The translations under genes and the position numbers were made by a program. Below the pieces are notes generated by a model. It saw only the letters and a program-made list of their open reading frames with translations. It was not told where the DNA came from and searched no databases. A stretch of DNA of 64,000 bases from Mauremys mutica (lineage: Eukaryota; Chordata; Testudines; Geoemydidae): positions 8,329,225-8,393,224 of the forward strand of contig NC_059073.1 in the NCBI RefSeq assembly GCF_020497125.1. The letters are read 5' to 3'. This document shows positions 1 through 12,005 of the stretch, piece after piece. Each line of letters starts with the position of its first letter. Within the stretch, counting starts at the first letter, position 1.

Positions 1-700
1 ATCCAGGAGCCAGGGCAGCCAGGCCGGGAGGTAGGTGGCCTGGGCGCTGGGAGATCAGGGTGCTGAAGAGCGGGCGAGCCAGGCATTCTGGGAACCTGTT
101 TTGTTTTCTAAAAACCATGTTTAAAAGTCTGAAACACGTTTGACTTTCCAATCCCCTCCCCGCCACCCCCAGGAGGTTTTAACTTTTCATCCGGTTTTGG
201 GACAGAAAGATTTATCGCCAACTGGAACTTTTTCACAGGATGCAGCTTCTCTGTCCTGGCCGGCTCCACTGGTGACCCCCGTCCCTCTCTCTGCACCCAG
301 AAGGCAGGGAGCAGGGTCCCCACCCTCTTTGCTGTTGGAACCAGTATGGAAAAGGTTAAGAATCACCGGATTAGACAATAAAGTAGGGATTTTCCACCGT
401 GGTGTCTGGCTTAGGCAGTGTATTAACCCTCTCCTTGTGCAGAATGCCCTAGTCCTGGATTTCCTCCTCCCTCCAGGCTGCGGCGGGGAAACGAAACCTA
501 ACACAAACACGTTTCCTACAGCACCGGATTCCGTTAAGCCTCTGAGCCCTGTTCCCTCTGGCTGCTCTTGAGCTAAAACAAAAAAACCACGTGAGCAAAC
601 TCCCCTGCACACCCAGCCCAGCCATCAATCTCCTGTCCCCGCCCCTCTAACTCCCAGTCTTCGCGGGAGCTGCCTTCACAGACCAGCACCAAGATCCTCC
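1..700. other. 5' flank of the LY6E-like gene, no gene recognised
   Basis: Several open frames overlap here on both strands (for example 140-571 + and 187-612 -), but none resembles a known family and none has a plausible exon structure, so I treat them as chance. The last part of this stretch should hold the proximal promoter of the LY6E-like gene. Confidence 0.4.
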
Positions 701-707
701 TTTATAA
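701..707 (+). promoter_or_regulatory. TATA-like box of the LY6E-like gene
   Basis: TTTATAA lies 57 bases before the ATG of the first coding exon, which leaves room for a short 5' UTR starting near 730. The position suits a TATA promoter; transcription start is inferred, not seen. Confidence 0.45.
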
Positions 708-763
708 CCAGCCCCCCAAGAAGCAGCTGCCTGATCTGCCCAGGCTGTGACGGCAGGCCGAAG

Positions 764-815
764 ATGAAGGCTTTTCTTCTCACCCTGCTGGTGGCGGTTC
801 TGTGTGTGGAGCAAG
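764..815 (+). CDS. LY6E: LY6E-like exon 1 (signal peptide)
   Basis: Starts at an ATG preceded by CCGAAG, encodes 17 codons of signal peptide plus one base, and ends at a clean GTGAGA donor (816). The same 52-base layout is found in LYPD2 exon 1. Confidence 0.85.
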
Positions 816-3800
816 GTGAGATGCTGCTAATGATTCCTCTGTGCCTGAGAGAGAGCCAGGGAAGCAGCTAGAAATGGCAGGGGCAGAGGGGGGTTTTTGC
901 AGCACCCTTGGCAAAGATTCTACCTTTCAGTGGGAGCTGGCCCTTCTGCAAAGCTCCCTTTGCAGCCAGCCGCTTGGGAGTGCGAAGCAATGGCTGGTGC
1001 CTTGGCTGTCTTTCCAGCACTAGCTTGTGTGGATGTAATAAAAATAGCTCAGTGCAGGCACAGGCACAGCAAGTTATCTCCGTTTCAAGATGTTTAGGGG
1101 GATGCAGTGCTCTGGATAGGGTGATCAGATGTCCCGATTTTATAGAGACAGTCCCGATTGTTGGGGTCTTTTTCTTATAGAGGCTCCTATTACCTCCCCA
1201 CCCCCTGTCCCGATTTTTCACATTTGCTGTCTGGTCACCCTAGCTCTGGATGCAAGGGGGAGCACAGCTCGGTGGATCTGAGCTCCTTCCAACAGCAGCG
1301 TGTCTTGAGAGGCCTAGAGGGAGAGGGAGAGGGAGAGGGAGAGGGAGAGGGGGTGGGGGGGCGACTAGCTCTAGAGACCTGTCTAGTCATCTCTTAAATA
1401 AATCTTTTATACGGTTATCCTCGGAGCCAGGCTCTTTCACTCAGGGCGATCGGTGCTTCTCAACATTGCATTCTTGCAACCATAACTTTTGCAAGTTCTT
1501 CTACTGTAATCAGCTAAAACCATAAGGGTCTGATCATGATCCCAGATACAGTGGAGTAAATCAGGAGTAACTGCACTGAATTCAGATAAGCCGGCGCAGT
1601 GGAACATCGGCACAAGTGAGATCAGACTCAGGCCCGGCGTTCTTACAATGTTGTAGTGGAATCCCAGTAATATTGAAGTGGGGTCACAGCAGTAGGTTCC
1701 GGTTGGAAGAGCCACTGATTGATTCTTAATGGAGAATAATTTTACTCCTCCAACTCTTCCTGAGCTCCTCTGGTTTTAAAAATGAGGTCTGGGGCGGTTT
1801 GATAATTGGATGGGAGACCTCCAGGGATGAAAGGTGTTTGTGGAACAGGCTTTTATCTATTTGTTTGCCACTAAGCCTAGGAAGAACAGGCTCGGTTATT
1901 AACCAATGAATGTTCACTTGTTTGAAGATTTCCCCATTTATAGTCTCCCAGATGCTGCTTTTTTTTATCATCTATACAAATGCATTAACCCCCTCTCTTA
2001 CTGTTTACTCACATTAACATGTCACCCCAAGACCTGCACCAGGTGTCAGGATAAACTACAGCCTGAGCCCAAGGAAACTGATCAGCTCCAGCCACCTGGG
2101 TTTCTGGCTCAGAAATCAAGGACACTTCCAGTTCCATGGGGTCCATATTGAGAAACAACTAGCTGGTTTCTCGCTGCTCTTAAGATGATCTTAGCTGCCC
2201 CCTCTAGACACTCACTCTGGATCCCACACCGCAGTGTCTAAGCCCATTGTGATATCAACCAAGTGGACACAGAGAATGTGTTATTTTCCCAGTCTCGGTC
2301 TGTATGTGATCAAATCTAGCCCAGGGCGTGGGAGAAATCTGCTGGCCCCTGTGCCTGGACAGTAAACACCCGTTGCCAGGCAAATGGGGTTATTGCAGGT
2401 AGCTTTGTCCCCAGAACAACAGGAATATTCCTTTTGCCATGCAAGGAACTTCTCCTGAGGAACTTCCTGTGCTTTAGCTGGCTACTCACTAACCTGCCTT
2501 GAAGACATAACATGGAGTTTAAGTGCCAAGTACTGTGCGGTTGAAGGAGAGCAGTGGCTGCGCAGAGAACACAGACAGAGCTGGCGTGGGCAGTAACGGT
2601 TTGATGCAAAGCCCAGTGATGTCAGCGGGAGTCTTTCCACTGAGTGCATTGGGTCGGGGTTTGAGAGCCTTGGCCGAGCTGTGCTCTTTGCAAGGTCAGA
2701 TTCCACAGGTCTTATCTAAGGCATTTCCTAAGGGCTGTGTTGTTTCTCATGAGTTCTTCAGCATCTCTAGTAGCTTGAGCACCAAAAGCTTCTTCCCCTG
2801 GCAAATTGTCCCATTATCAGATTGGTGGCAATTGGTTTTTGCTCTTGCATTGCTTAGGTTCTTTGTTTTGTAGTTTCAGTCACAGCCTCCTGAAATAATC
2901 CCTCCCTCTTCATTACATTTTCTATTTTTAGACATTTTTCATGAGCCCATTGTTTCTGTTTTTCCTCTGTAATGTACTCATTAGTACTGGCATTTGACTT
3001 GGCGCCATGTGACATTTTGATGTAAAACTATAATGATAGAACATTAGCCTGGCACACATTGACTACGGCCACATCTACCCTAGCGTGCTTACAGCGGCAG
3101 AGCTGTACCGATGCAGCTGCACCTCTGTAAGATCTCTGGTGTGGCTGCTGTATGCCGACCGGATAGAGCTCTCCCCTTGACAGGATTAAACCACCCCCAG
3201 TGAGTGGTTGTAGCTGTGTTGGCGGGTGAGTGACATAGCTCTGTCCACACTAGCAGTTAGGTTGGTATAACTTATGTCGCTACAGGGTGTGTTTTTTCAC
3301 ACCCCTGAGCAGCATAAATTTTGCCGACATAAGCGGTAGTGTAGACCTGGCCTAAAAGCTGGCTAACTGCTAGATGTCACAATGTAATTGTAAATGGGGA
3401 ATCATCAACGAGTGGGTGAATCTCCAGCGTGGTCATGCAGGGATCAGTTCTTGGTCCTACGCTATTTAACATATTTATCAATGACTTGGAAGAAAACAAC
3501 ATCATTACTGATAAATTTACAGGTGACAGAAAAAGTAGGGGAGTGGTGAATAATGAAGCGCTCAGGTCACTGACAGAGAGCAATCTGGATCACTTGGTAA
3601 GCTGGGCACAAGCAAACAATATGTGTTTTAATACGGCTAATTGTAAAGGTATACATCGAGGGACAAAGAACGTCGGCCATATTTACAGGAGGGGGGACTC
3701 TACCCTGGGAAGCAGTGACTCTGAAAAACTTTGGGGGGCCGTGGTGGATAATCTGCTGAACATGAGCTCCCAGTGTGACACTGCGGCCAAAAGGGCTAAT

Positions 3801-6800
3801 GTGATTCTTGGATGTATAACAGGAATTTTGAGTAGGAGTACAGAGGTTATTTTACCTCTGTATCTGGCACTGGTGCCACCGCTGATGGAATCCTGTGTCC
3901 AGTTGTGATGTCCACAATTCAAGAAAGATGTTGGTAAATTGGAAAAGATTCAGGGAAGAGCCACTAGAATGTTTAGGATTAGAAAACATGGCTTATAGGC
4001 AGGGGCGGCTCTAGGCATTTTGCCGCCCCAAGCAGGGCAGGCAGGCTGCCTTGGGCGGCGTGCCTGTGGGAGGTCCGCCGAAGCCGCAGGACCAGCGGAC
4101 CCTCCGCAGGCACGCCGCCGAAGGCAACCTGCCTGCCGCCCTCGCGGCGACTGGCAGAGCGCCCCCCGTGGCTTGCCGCCCCAAGCACGCGCTTGGCGTG
4201 CTGGTGCCTGGAGCCGCCCTTTCTTATAGCAGTAGACTCAAGGAGCTCTATTTATTTAGCATAACAAAGAGAAGGTTAAGGGGTGATTTGATCACAGTCT
4301 GTAAGTGCCTATGCAGAGAACAAATACTTAATAATGGGCTCTTCAATCTAGCAGAGAAAGCAATAACTATATCCAATGGCTGGAAGTTGAAGCTGGACAA
4401 ATTCAGACTGGAAATAAAACATAAATTTGTAACAGTGTGAGGCTCATTAACCACTGGAATAATTTACCAAGGGTTATCGTGGAGTCTCCATCACTGGCAA
4501 ATTTTAAATCAAAATAGGGTGTTTTTCTAAAAGCTCTGCTTTAGGAATTATTTTGGGGGCAGTTCTCTGGCCTGTGTTTTATAGGAGGTCAGCCTGGATG
4601 TTGACAATGATCTTATGAATCTGTGAATCTAGTACAGACATTGTTTATTGTACCTATTACAGGAGGAGGCAGAAGCCACAGTTATGATTCAGGGCCCGTT
4701 TTTCCTGCTTACAAACACATTAAAAAGCAGTCTCTGCCCTGGAGAGTTTATAATCTAAAGTAAGACACAGTGTAATAAGGGAGTTGAACACACAATTTGA
4801 TGGGGGCTGGGTTAGGGTTACTGTGCTAGGAACACAGATTAGCCACAGAGCAATTGGACAGTTTCAAATCAAAGGACATTTAAAAAATGCACCTATAAAT
4901 ATATCAGAAACATAGAGATCAGTAATTGCTATGGGCAGAAATACAACAGTATTGTAAATTGTACCTAGCTACTCAACATGAGTATTTGGAATTATGGAAA
5001 AAAAAAATCATTTTCACTCCTCTTTAACCGTGTTTGCCAGGGTAGCTCTGGGAGAGGGAGTGGAACTGGATTTTATCGTGGCTCACATAAGAACCTGAGC
5101 TAGATTAGTGGTGATGAATAAACAGGAGTGATCCAGGTTAAATTTGTGGCACCGACGGTTAAAAATGCAAACGGAGCTAAGATCATCTGCCTTAGAGTCA
5201 CTGAGGGACAATCAATGTGGAATCTCTGCGATGCCATTTGTACTGACTCAGAATTGAACCATCAAATTAATCCACTGATTCCTGGGCTCCTCGGAGGACT
5301 GTGCTGTCTGAGGCTGTGTCAATGGGAGGCTTTCCTCTGGCTTCCGTGGGATCTGAATCAGACCTGTGGCTCTGTAATCCTGCCAGGTAGCTGCTGTTTA
5401 CACTGCTCTGCAGACTTGCTACAAAACCAGCCCCTTCCTTCAGGATCAGGCAGTGACATTCTTTGCTGATGATGCACTGCTTGTAACTATATATTCTTGC
5501 TAGGAAGTGATGGGGGTGGAGCTTTTTGAAAACTGGTCTCGGCTTGTTCTAGCTGCATTCTCCAGACCTCCAACTCATGTAGTTCAATTAGTCTCTCTTA
5601 ATAAAGCATCTGTTGATTGTTCTGCTTCGACCCTGGACTCTTAGGAGCCCTAGTCCTGAACCAGACTGCGTTACGCTAGGTGCTGTATAAACACAGCACA
5701 AAGATCTTACACTCTGGGTGCTCAGTAATAATAAACAGTGACCTCCAAAGTGCACGTAGCCGTTCGAGTGCAGCTGGGCCAATAAGCCAATAATCACAAT
5801 GTCTGTATTAAAAAAACTACGGAACCATCAAGAAACACCCGCGCCTGTGTTCAGCTGCTAATCAGAGCCCAGCTTTCCTGCCTTTGCTCACTTTACTGAG
5901 GAGCATTTCAAAATCTTGCTCGTCTTTTCATCAGGTGGAGGAGAACTAGAAGAGAAGGTGCTGGCTTCCTGGAGGGTCCTGGAGCCACTTGGGGGTAGGG
6001 CTAGATCAGTAGTTCCCAAACTGGGGTTTGCAAAATGTTACAGAGAATTCTCAGAGGAGGAGGGGAAATTTCCCTAATGGTGGACAGAGCTGTCCCTAGG
6101 GACCCCGGGCAGCACGGGGCCACTAGCCTGGAACCCCTGGACTTCCAAAAGCTAGGCAGATCAAAGCAAGCATCTCTATCACACTGAGGGGATTTCAACT
6201 TCAGGACTCCTTATAAGAAACGGAAAGGGAGGCGGATATTTCTTCCTGTTTTTTAAATTAAATAGGCAGCTAGTATTGTTTTAAAATTATGATGAAGAAC
6301 AAGTTTAAGCTTTGTTGTAACGTGCGTTGTTTGCCTGGACTGCTCAAGATCTGAACGCTTGTGTAGGAGGAACTCTTTTGAGTTGGCTTCTTAAATACCT
6401 TCCTGCTGTTTCACATCTGATACTCCTTGATGAAACGTAGGAGCCTTGTCTTATAAAAGGCTTATTCAAAGTGATACAAGGTACGAAAGCGAGATCTTGG
6501 AAGAGTGTTGCCGTTTTCATAATGTAATAAAAATACTGTAATGATCAATAATAATAAATAGCGTATAATAAGCATGTCATAAAAACACATTTTATATTTC
6601 CAGGATCACTGCTTTTATAATTTCTACTCAGGTAAAGGAGAAAATCCCTGCAAATATTCATTGTTAGAAGGGGGTTGGCGAGACTTGACATTTTAGTGAA
6701 AGGGGTTCACAGGTTGTTAAAGTTTGGGACCCAGTGGGCTAGATCAGGGTGATTGGTGAGGGAGAGGCCAGTGGCCTAATCGTGCCCCCACTCTTACTGG

Positions 6801-9800
6801 AACTGTGGGGTGTTAGTGGACGTTATAGCCAAGGCCAAGATCAGAGTGTGCCCTGCCCACTGCTAGGTGGTTGTGCTGGGAGAGCTGGAGAAGAGGTTCT
6901 CTGCTCCCCACCTTTGCTAGGTTAGCTGTCAACTTTAAAAAACGATGAGCAGTTGAAAGAGCACTTGACTCCCCGCCTGGCTCCACTGGAGCTGTGTGAG
7001 TAAGGCACTCCCCAGTACAAGTGGAGCATGTGCTTGTAAAATCCGTGTTGCATCCTCTTCTAGTGTCTAGGCCGCAGAAGATAACAGCCCACTACTGCTT
7101 CTAGTTGGAGTTATTCCTTCCCTGCCAGTGGTCAAGGTCTGTGTTGTGCTGCTGAAAGGCCTGGCTTCAAACTGCTGGTGACCCATGGAGGTGGAGGGAT
7201 GTTACATAAAGGTGGCAAAATCAAGCCCTGGGATGAACTTAATGCTTCAGAGCTTGTTCTTCCTTAACCCATCCCCTCCTTCTCTTTGTCACCCTCATGA
7301 ATCACTTCCTGTCCAATTTGCACTATAAACTCTCTAGGAAATGCACCGTGCTTCTCTGTTTGTTTCTATAAAGCATCTAGCATGTTTATGGCATTGTAAT
7401 AATAATAACCAAGCTACTTTGGCAAGTCAGAATGAATTCTCTGGTCTTCCATGTGATACCCATCAATAAATAACACATCATGTCATTCCCACTTCATTTG
7501 TCAGAGCCAGTGTGAGCTCATATCTCGATGGCCACCCACCATCCATTGGCACCTGTCTCTTTGCAAATTAGTCCTTATAAAATACTGGACCATCTCTAGC
7601 CAGGAAGGAGTTGTTTCCCCCATGCATATTAGCCCAGGTGCACTGGATTTTTGTGCCTTCCTATGAAGCAGCAGGCAATGATCACTGCAGAAGGTTGGAT
7701 GCTGAAGAACTTGAACGTGTGGTCTGATCTGGGATGGCACATCTTCTGTATGTAACAGTGACTACGTAATACAGACATGGTCATCAGAGGGGACTGAACC
7801 TAGGGTCTTGAGCCCCAAATTGCAGGCCTGTATCACTCAAACTAAAGGAGAACACTTGTAGCTATAAGAAGGAGGTTGTTGAAATTGCTTGGACCAACCC
7901 GCAGAGGGAGGGAGGCATGCTCACTCTCTTAGCCAGTGTCATAGAATCATAGAAATGTTGGGTTGGATGAGACCTCAAGTGGTCATCAAGTCCAGCCCCC
8001 TACGCTGAGGCAGGACCTAGTAAACCTAGACCATCCCTGACAGGTGTTTGTCCAACTTGTTCTTAAAAACCTCCAATAATTGGGATTCCACCACCTCCCT
8101 TGGAAGCCTGCTCCGGAGCTTAACTACCTTTGTAGTTAGAAAGTTTTTCCTAATATCTAACCTAAATCTCCCTTGCAGTAGATTAAGCCCATTACTTCCT
8201 GTCCTACCTTCAGCGGATATGGAGAACAATTCATCACTGTCCTCTTTATAGCAGATCTTAACATGTTTGAAGACTGTGATCCCTCCCCCTCAGTCTTCTT
8301 TTCTCAAGCCTAAACATGCCCAGTTTGTCAAAAGTGCAGGTTTTCTAAGCCTTTTATCATTTTTGCTGCACTCCTCTGGACTCTCTCTAATTTGTCCATG
8401 TCGTTTGGTGCCCAGAATTGAACACAATACACCATCTGAGGCCTCACCAGTGCCAAGTACAACAGGACAATTACCTCCTCTGTCTTATATACAACACTCC
8501 TGCTAATCCACCCCAGAATGATGTCAGCCTTTTTTGGAACTGAGTCACATTGTTGACTCTTCAATTTGTGATCCACTATAACCCCCAGCTCCTTTTCAGC
8601 AGTGCTTCCACCTAGCCAGTTGTTCCCCATTGTGTTTCTGTGCATTTGATTTTTCCTTCAGCACTGTAGTACGTTGCACTTAAGCTCATTGAATTTCACT
8701 TTGTGGATGCCAGACCAATTCTCGAATTTGGCAAGGTTGTTTTGAATTCTAATCCTGCTCTCCAATGTGCTTGCAACCCCTCCCAGCTTCGCGTCGTCTG
8801 GAAATGCAATAAGCATACTCTCCACTCCATTACCCAAATCATTAATGAATATTGGACAATACCGGACTCAGTACTGGCCTCTGTGGTACCCCACAAAATT
8901 TGCCTTCCCAGTTTGACAGTGAACCATTGATAACCAGTTGTGCATCCACCTTATAGCACCTTTCTTTACTTTCATTATGAGAATGTCATATAGGACTGTG
9001 TCAAAATCAAGATATATTATGCGTACTGCTTTCCCCTTATCCACTCAGCTGGTGACCTTGTCAAAGAAGGAAATTAGGTTGGTTTGGCATGATTTGTTCT
9101 TGAGAAAGTCCATGCTGATTTTTCCTTATTATCCTGTATGTAACATTATGGCTTTGGAAAGGAATGTGCTGAGAAAGTATTTACAAATTGGTATCACAGA
9201 GGGCGTTGGGGGAACTTTTCAGAGGCATAAATAGCAGTTGGGTGCCCAGCTGCCATTTCTGCCTTTGAAAATTCCCCTCTCTGTGTTTGGGTTTAATCCT
9301 GAATCCTTAATCGATGCAGAGGAAAAACTACATTGGGTTCAATGAGAGTTTGGCCTGAAATAGCGGCTGAGAACATCAGGATATGGTCCATTTTGATGCT
9401 CATTAGCAGCAGGAGACAGGGACAGGGACTGTAGACCAGGAACAAATAACATATTCCTTCAAGCCTGTAACATGGGGTGTGTTTTCCTTTTGCAGCTCAC
9501 TCGCTGGTGTGCTTCACCTGTAACGAAGAGTCCTCCAACTGGGCTTGTCTTTTACCAGCTACATGTCCCAGTGATGCAAACTACTGTGTGACCACGTATT
9601 TTGGTGCAGGAATTGGTAAGTTTGGGCATGTTCTGGCTATTGTCTTTCCCTAGCGCTTTCCCAGACGACGTGCTGCTCCCGTTCCAGATCAGTGGTTTTT
9701 CTTTCCTCCATCTGCTGGAAGGGTGGGACATCGCTGATGTGGAATTGGGGAATCACTCCTTGAAACTGAATGGCAGGAGAACTTTGCTGGGACGCACTAA

Positions 9801-11327
9801 GGGGGTGGGAGCCGGATCCCCCATGCTCATTAGTGAGGTTTGCAGCTGAGTGAGTGACTTAGAGGAGGGCACTGAAGGCAATGTCAGGCTTCCTGGGGGG
9901 GCTCCATATTTACCCCTCCAGCATTGGCCGAAGTCCTGAAATGAGGCTCTTTATAGCCCAGTCCAGCAGCCGCTCCCCAGCAGTGGGTGCAGCTACTGCT
10001 GAGGTGAGCGAGGGCTGGGACTGAGTTCCCACCCGCTCCTCAGCGGCTCTGCCCTGGACGTGAAAGGGAAGGAGGCTGCCTGCCTGAGTGGCTGCCAGCC
10101 TTGAACGCAGAAAGGGCTCAGTGGATCCTCTGCTTCTCAGCAGTGGTTCTCAGGGATGCAGCCTCCTCTGCTCTGCTGCATTCTTGTTGCATCGAGGCCA
10201 CGCCCCTTTCCCTCCGGTTTGTTGGAAAAGCTGGCTGCCTTTGTCCCTGGACCGCAGGGGAAAGGACGTCTACTGCATGTGCCCGATTGCACCCAGCAGC
10301 ATTTATACTGCACGTGTAAATGCCATTGCCAACTTCTGCATTTTGAGCGGACTGTAAGTAGCCGGTTCATGGGGAGGCGCACTGATATTACTTGCGATGT
10401 GGTTCAGTTAACAAAAGTAGTGCCCCAAATTTCCTGGTGCCCTACGCAGCTGTGTACTTTGCGTATGGGTAAGGATGGCCCTGATCTCATGGGCTAGTGC
10501 AAGGTTCCATTATTGGCATGTGCAAGTGAGAGAATTTGCACGCGCCAATCCCAGTGCCTGGCTGGTTGTGCATGCACAGGAGGAGGCCGGGTTGAAGCCC
10601 TTTTGAGTATATTGGTGTCTGCTGCTTAATGAGCTGTACTGTGACCTAACTACTACGAGCTCTTTAAAGCTCTGAGGCTCAAGAGGAGGAGACAGGACTC
10701 AGTCACCTCTGTGCTGCATCCCCGCAGCCCTCACTGAACTCCCAAAGCCCTGTCCCAGCATGCAGTGGGCAGTGTGAGACAATCTGGAACGGATTCTCAG
10801 GGTTCTTTGGCTGTTCCCACATCCTGGCCAGGAATCTGAAGGGGGTGTTCCCAGATGGTTACAAACGGGTCTGTAACTGCTAGGAAGAGACTAGTGCTGT
10901 TTTCAGGGTATATAATAGCAGTAGTGACTTAAATCGCTGGGCATTGACTGGCAGAGCTAAGGCTCTGAGGCCATTAACTGCTGAGAAATGGCCTCCTCAC
11001 CTCAGGATTGCTTAGCTACATCAGTACAATGATCTCCTTTGCAGAGCTAAGGAGCTCCTCTCCGAACTCTGGGAAACTTTTAATCTTGAATCTCTTTCTC
11101 TTATTTCTTTTTCTGATTCAGGTGGACATTCCGGGCAAAGCATCTCCAAGGGGTGTTCTTCAATTTGCCCCAGTGTTGGGATCAACATTGGGATACTATC
11201 TGCCTCTGTTTCCTGCTGCAGTTCTTTTTTGTGCAACATCAGCGGGGCCACCAGTGTCAAAGTCAGCTACTCCGTGCTGGCCATGGCGATCTTGGCCAGC
11301 TTTGTCTATATCAGGGCTGGACTGTGA
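764..11327 (+). CDS. LY6E: LY6E-like GPI-anchored Ly6/uPAR protein (3 coding exons)
   Basis: Small secreted-pathway protein of the Ly6 three-finger family, expected on the outer cell surface through a GPI anchor. Coding exons are 764-815, 9496-9615 and 11122-11327, all joined in phase 1 with GT/AG borders, giving 125 residues. Residues 1-17 form a signal peptide ([17 protein letters not shown]). The mature part starts near HSLVCFTC, has the ten Ly6 cysteines, the family signature CCSSFLCN late in exon 3, and then a hydrophobic tail (about residues 104-125) ending GL, as expected for GPI transfer. The stretches [12 protein letters not shown] and [11 protein letters not shown] resemble LY6E more than other Ly6 members, so LY6E or a reptile LY6E-like paralogue is the best name. 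The intact frame, intact splice sites and a downstream AATAAA support a working gene. Its nearest relative here is the broken copy at 24157-25340, whose exon 3 has the same length. Confidence 0.85.
1119..1240. repeat. Short TIR element (GGGTGATCAG type)
   Basis: Begins GGGTGATCAGATGTCC and ends CTGTCTGGTCACCC, which are imperfect inverted repeats, and is bracketed by TA on both sides (1117-1118, 1241-1242). A second copy is at 56193-56312. This fits a TA-inserting MITE; the superfamily is not certain. Confidence 0.6.
1314..1357. repeat. (GAGGGA)n microsatellite
   Basis: About six to seven units of a GAGGGA hexamer running into a short G-run, inside intron 1 of the LY6E-like gene. Chance open frames read through it. 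Confidence 0.85.
1400..3060. other. Intronic sequence, nothing recognised
   Basis: Part of intron 1 of the LY6E-like gene. I see no exon, RNA gene or well-bounded repeat here. Confidence 0.4.
3067..3352. mobile_element. PIF/Harbinger-type MITE
   Basis: Ends are imperfect inverted repeats: GGCCACATCTACCCTA at the left, and the complement of the right end reads GGCCAGGTCTACACTA. The flanks are TAC on the left and TAA on the right, compatible with a slightly decayed 3-bp TWA target duplication typical of Harbinger elements. There is no coding capacity. Confidence 0.6.
3385..4640 (+). mobile_element. CR1 LINE 3' fragment, split by a hAT MITE
   Basis: The + frame at 3429-3908 reads as the second half of a CR1 reverse transcriptase ([18 protein letters not shown], then residues of the RRAT/C-terminal region). 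After the nested element at 4000-4222 the same CR1 continues to its 3' end near 4630 (TGAATCTGTGAATCT). The catalytic FADD region is altered, so it is a dead copy. Confidence 0.8.
4000..4222. mobile_element. hAT-like MITE inserted into CR1
   Basis: Starts CAGGGGCGGCTCTAGG and ends CCTGGAGCCGCCCTTT, which are inverted repeats. It is flanked by CTTATAGG (3992-3999) and CTTATAGC (4223-4230), an 8-bp target duplication with one mismatch, as expected for hAT. GC-rich, non-coding. A related element is at 61932-62187. Confidence 0.75.
4641..7938. other. Intronic sequence, no gene recognised
   Basis: Part of intron 1 of the LY6E-like gene. Frames such as 5128-5469 match nothing I know. A T/A-rich stretch near 6500-6600 and a short old-repeat-like patch near 7350-7410 are the only textures noted. 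Confidence 0.4.
7939..9225 (-). mobile_element. CR1 LINE, antisense, 5'-truncated
   Basis: The + strand starts with the CR1 3'-terminal motif CATAGAATCATAGAAATG and continues through the complement of the CR1 C-terminal and reverse-transcriptase region to about 9225. A - strand frame at 8645-8328 retains the LEYCVQF-type block, but stops and shifts break the rest. Confidence 0.8.
9496..9615 (+). CDS. LY6E: LY6E-like exon 2 (fingers I-II)
   Basis: Acceptor TTTTGCAG before 9496 and donor GTAAGT after 9615. Encodes the first five cysteines, opening with VCFTC. Length 120 bases, phase 1 in and out. Confidence 0.88.
9616..11121. other. LY6E-like intron 2
   Basis: About 1.5 kb between exons 2 and 3. 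Chance frames on both strands around 10100-10400 overlap one another and look non-coding. No bounded repeat recognised. Confidence 0.5.
11122..11327 (+). CDS. LY6E: LY6E-like exon 3 (finger III and GPI tail)
   Basis: Acceptor TTCTGATTCAG before 11122. Encodes the last five cysteines including CCSSFLCN, then the hydrophobic C-terminal tail; TGA at 11325-11327. Coding length is 206 bases. Confidence 0.88.
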
Positions 11328-11983
11328 TCAGGCCAGGAAAAAAGAACTTGATGCCCTGAAGAACCTGCTCAGGCTTCTCCAACAAGACACCAACCTCCTC
11401 TCTGTGCAAAGCTATACTGGGGTTACCGATGGTGCCCTTTCTTCCAAACTCTCTCTAAGATCCCATTAGACAATACCTGCTCTCTTGCCATTCACAAGGA
11501 AATCCCCCTGCTGTCACTGGGTGCCCCTCTGTGCCTCTCAGCAGATCTGGATTGCTGCTCCCATGGTTTTGTGCACAGGAGGCCTGTGAAGCTCAACTGA
11601 ACAGTGCAGCCCCACTTGCACTCTTAACCCATCAGGAAATGGTGGATAATGTTGTCAGGGCGTCTGCTTTTATACCCATAGTCCCAGTTGATGGGGCTGA
11701 TTAAAAAAACGGTCAGGGCTCACCAGGAAATGTTTATCCCAAACCACCTCCAAAGCAGAATACTTAAACACCCCTGCCTCTTGCTACTGCAGAGACATTT
11801 CCCATACACGTCACGCTAGGGATCAGCGCCAGACTGACTGCTGGGAAGGCATGATCCAGAACCAAACCTCAGATACATTCACCCCTGGATTCTGTTTTTT
11901 TTACATTTTTTTAAATTCTGCTTCTTGGCTGACTTTTCTTATGTAAAACGAATGCAGTGTGAGGCATGTGAGCATCACACCTG

Positions 11984-11989
11984 AATAAA
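11984..11989 (+). terminator. Poly(A) signal of the LY6E-like gene
   Basis: AATAAA about 657 bases after the stop codon, followed by a T/G-rich stretch from about 11997. It is the most plausible 3' end of the transcript, giving a 3' UTR of roughly 680 bases. Confidence 0.65.
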
Positions 11990-12005
11990 CACATTCCTGT
12001 TCTTG

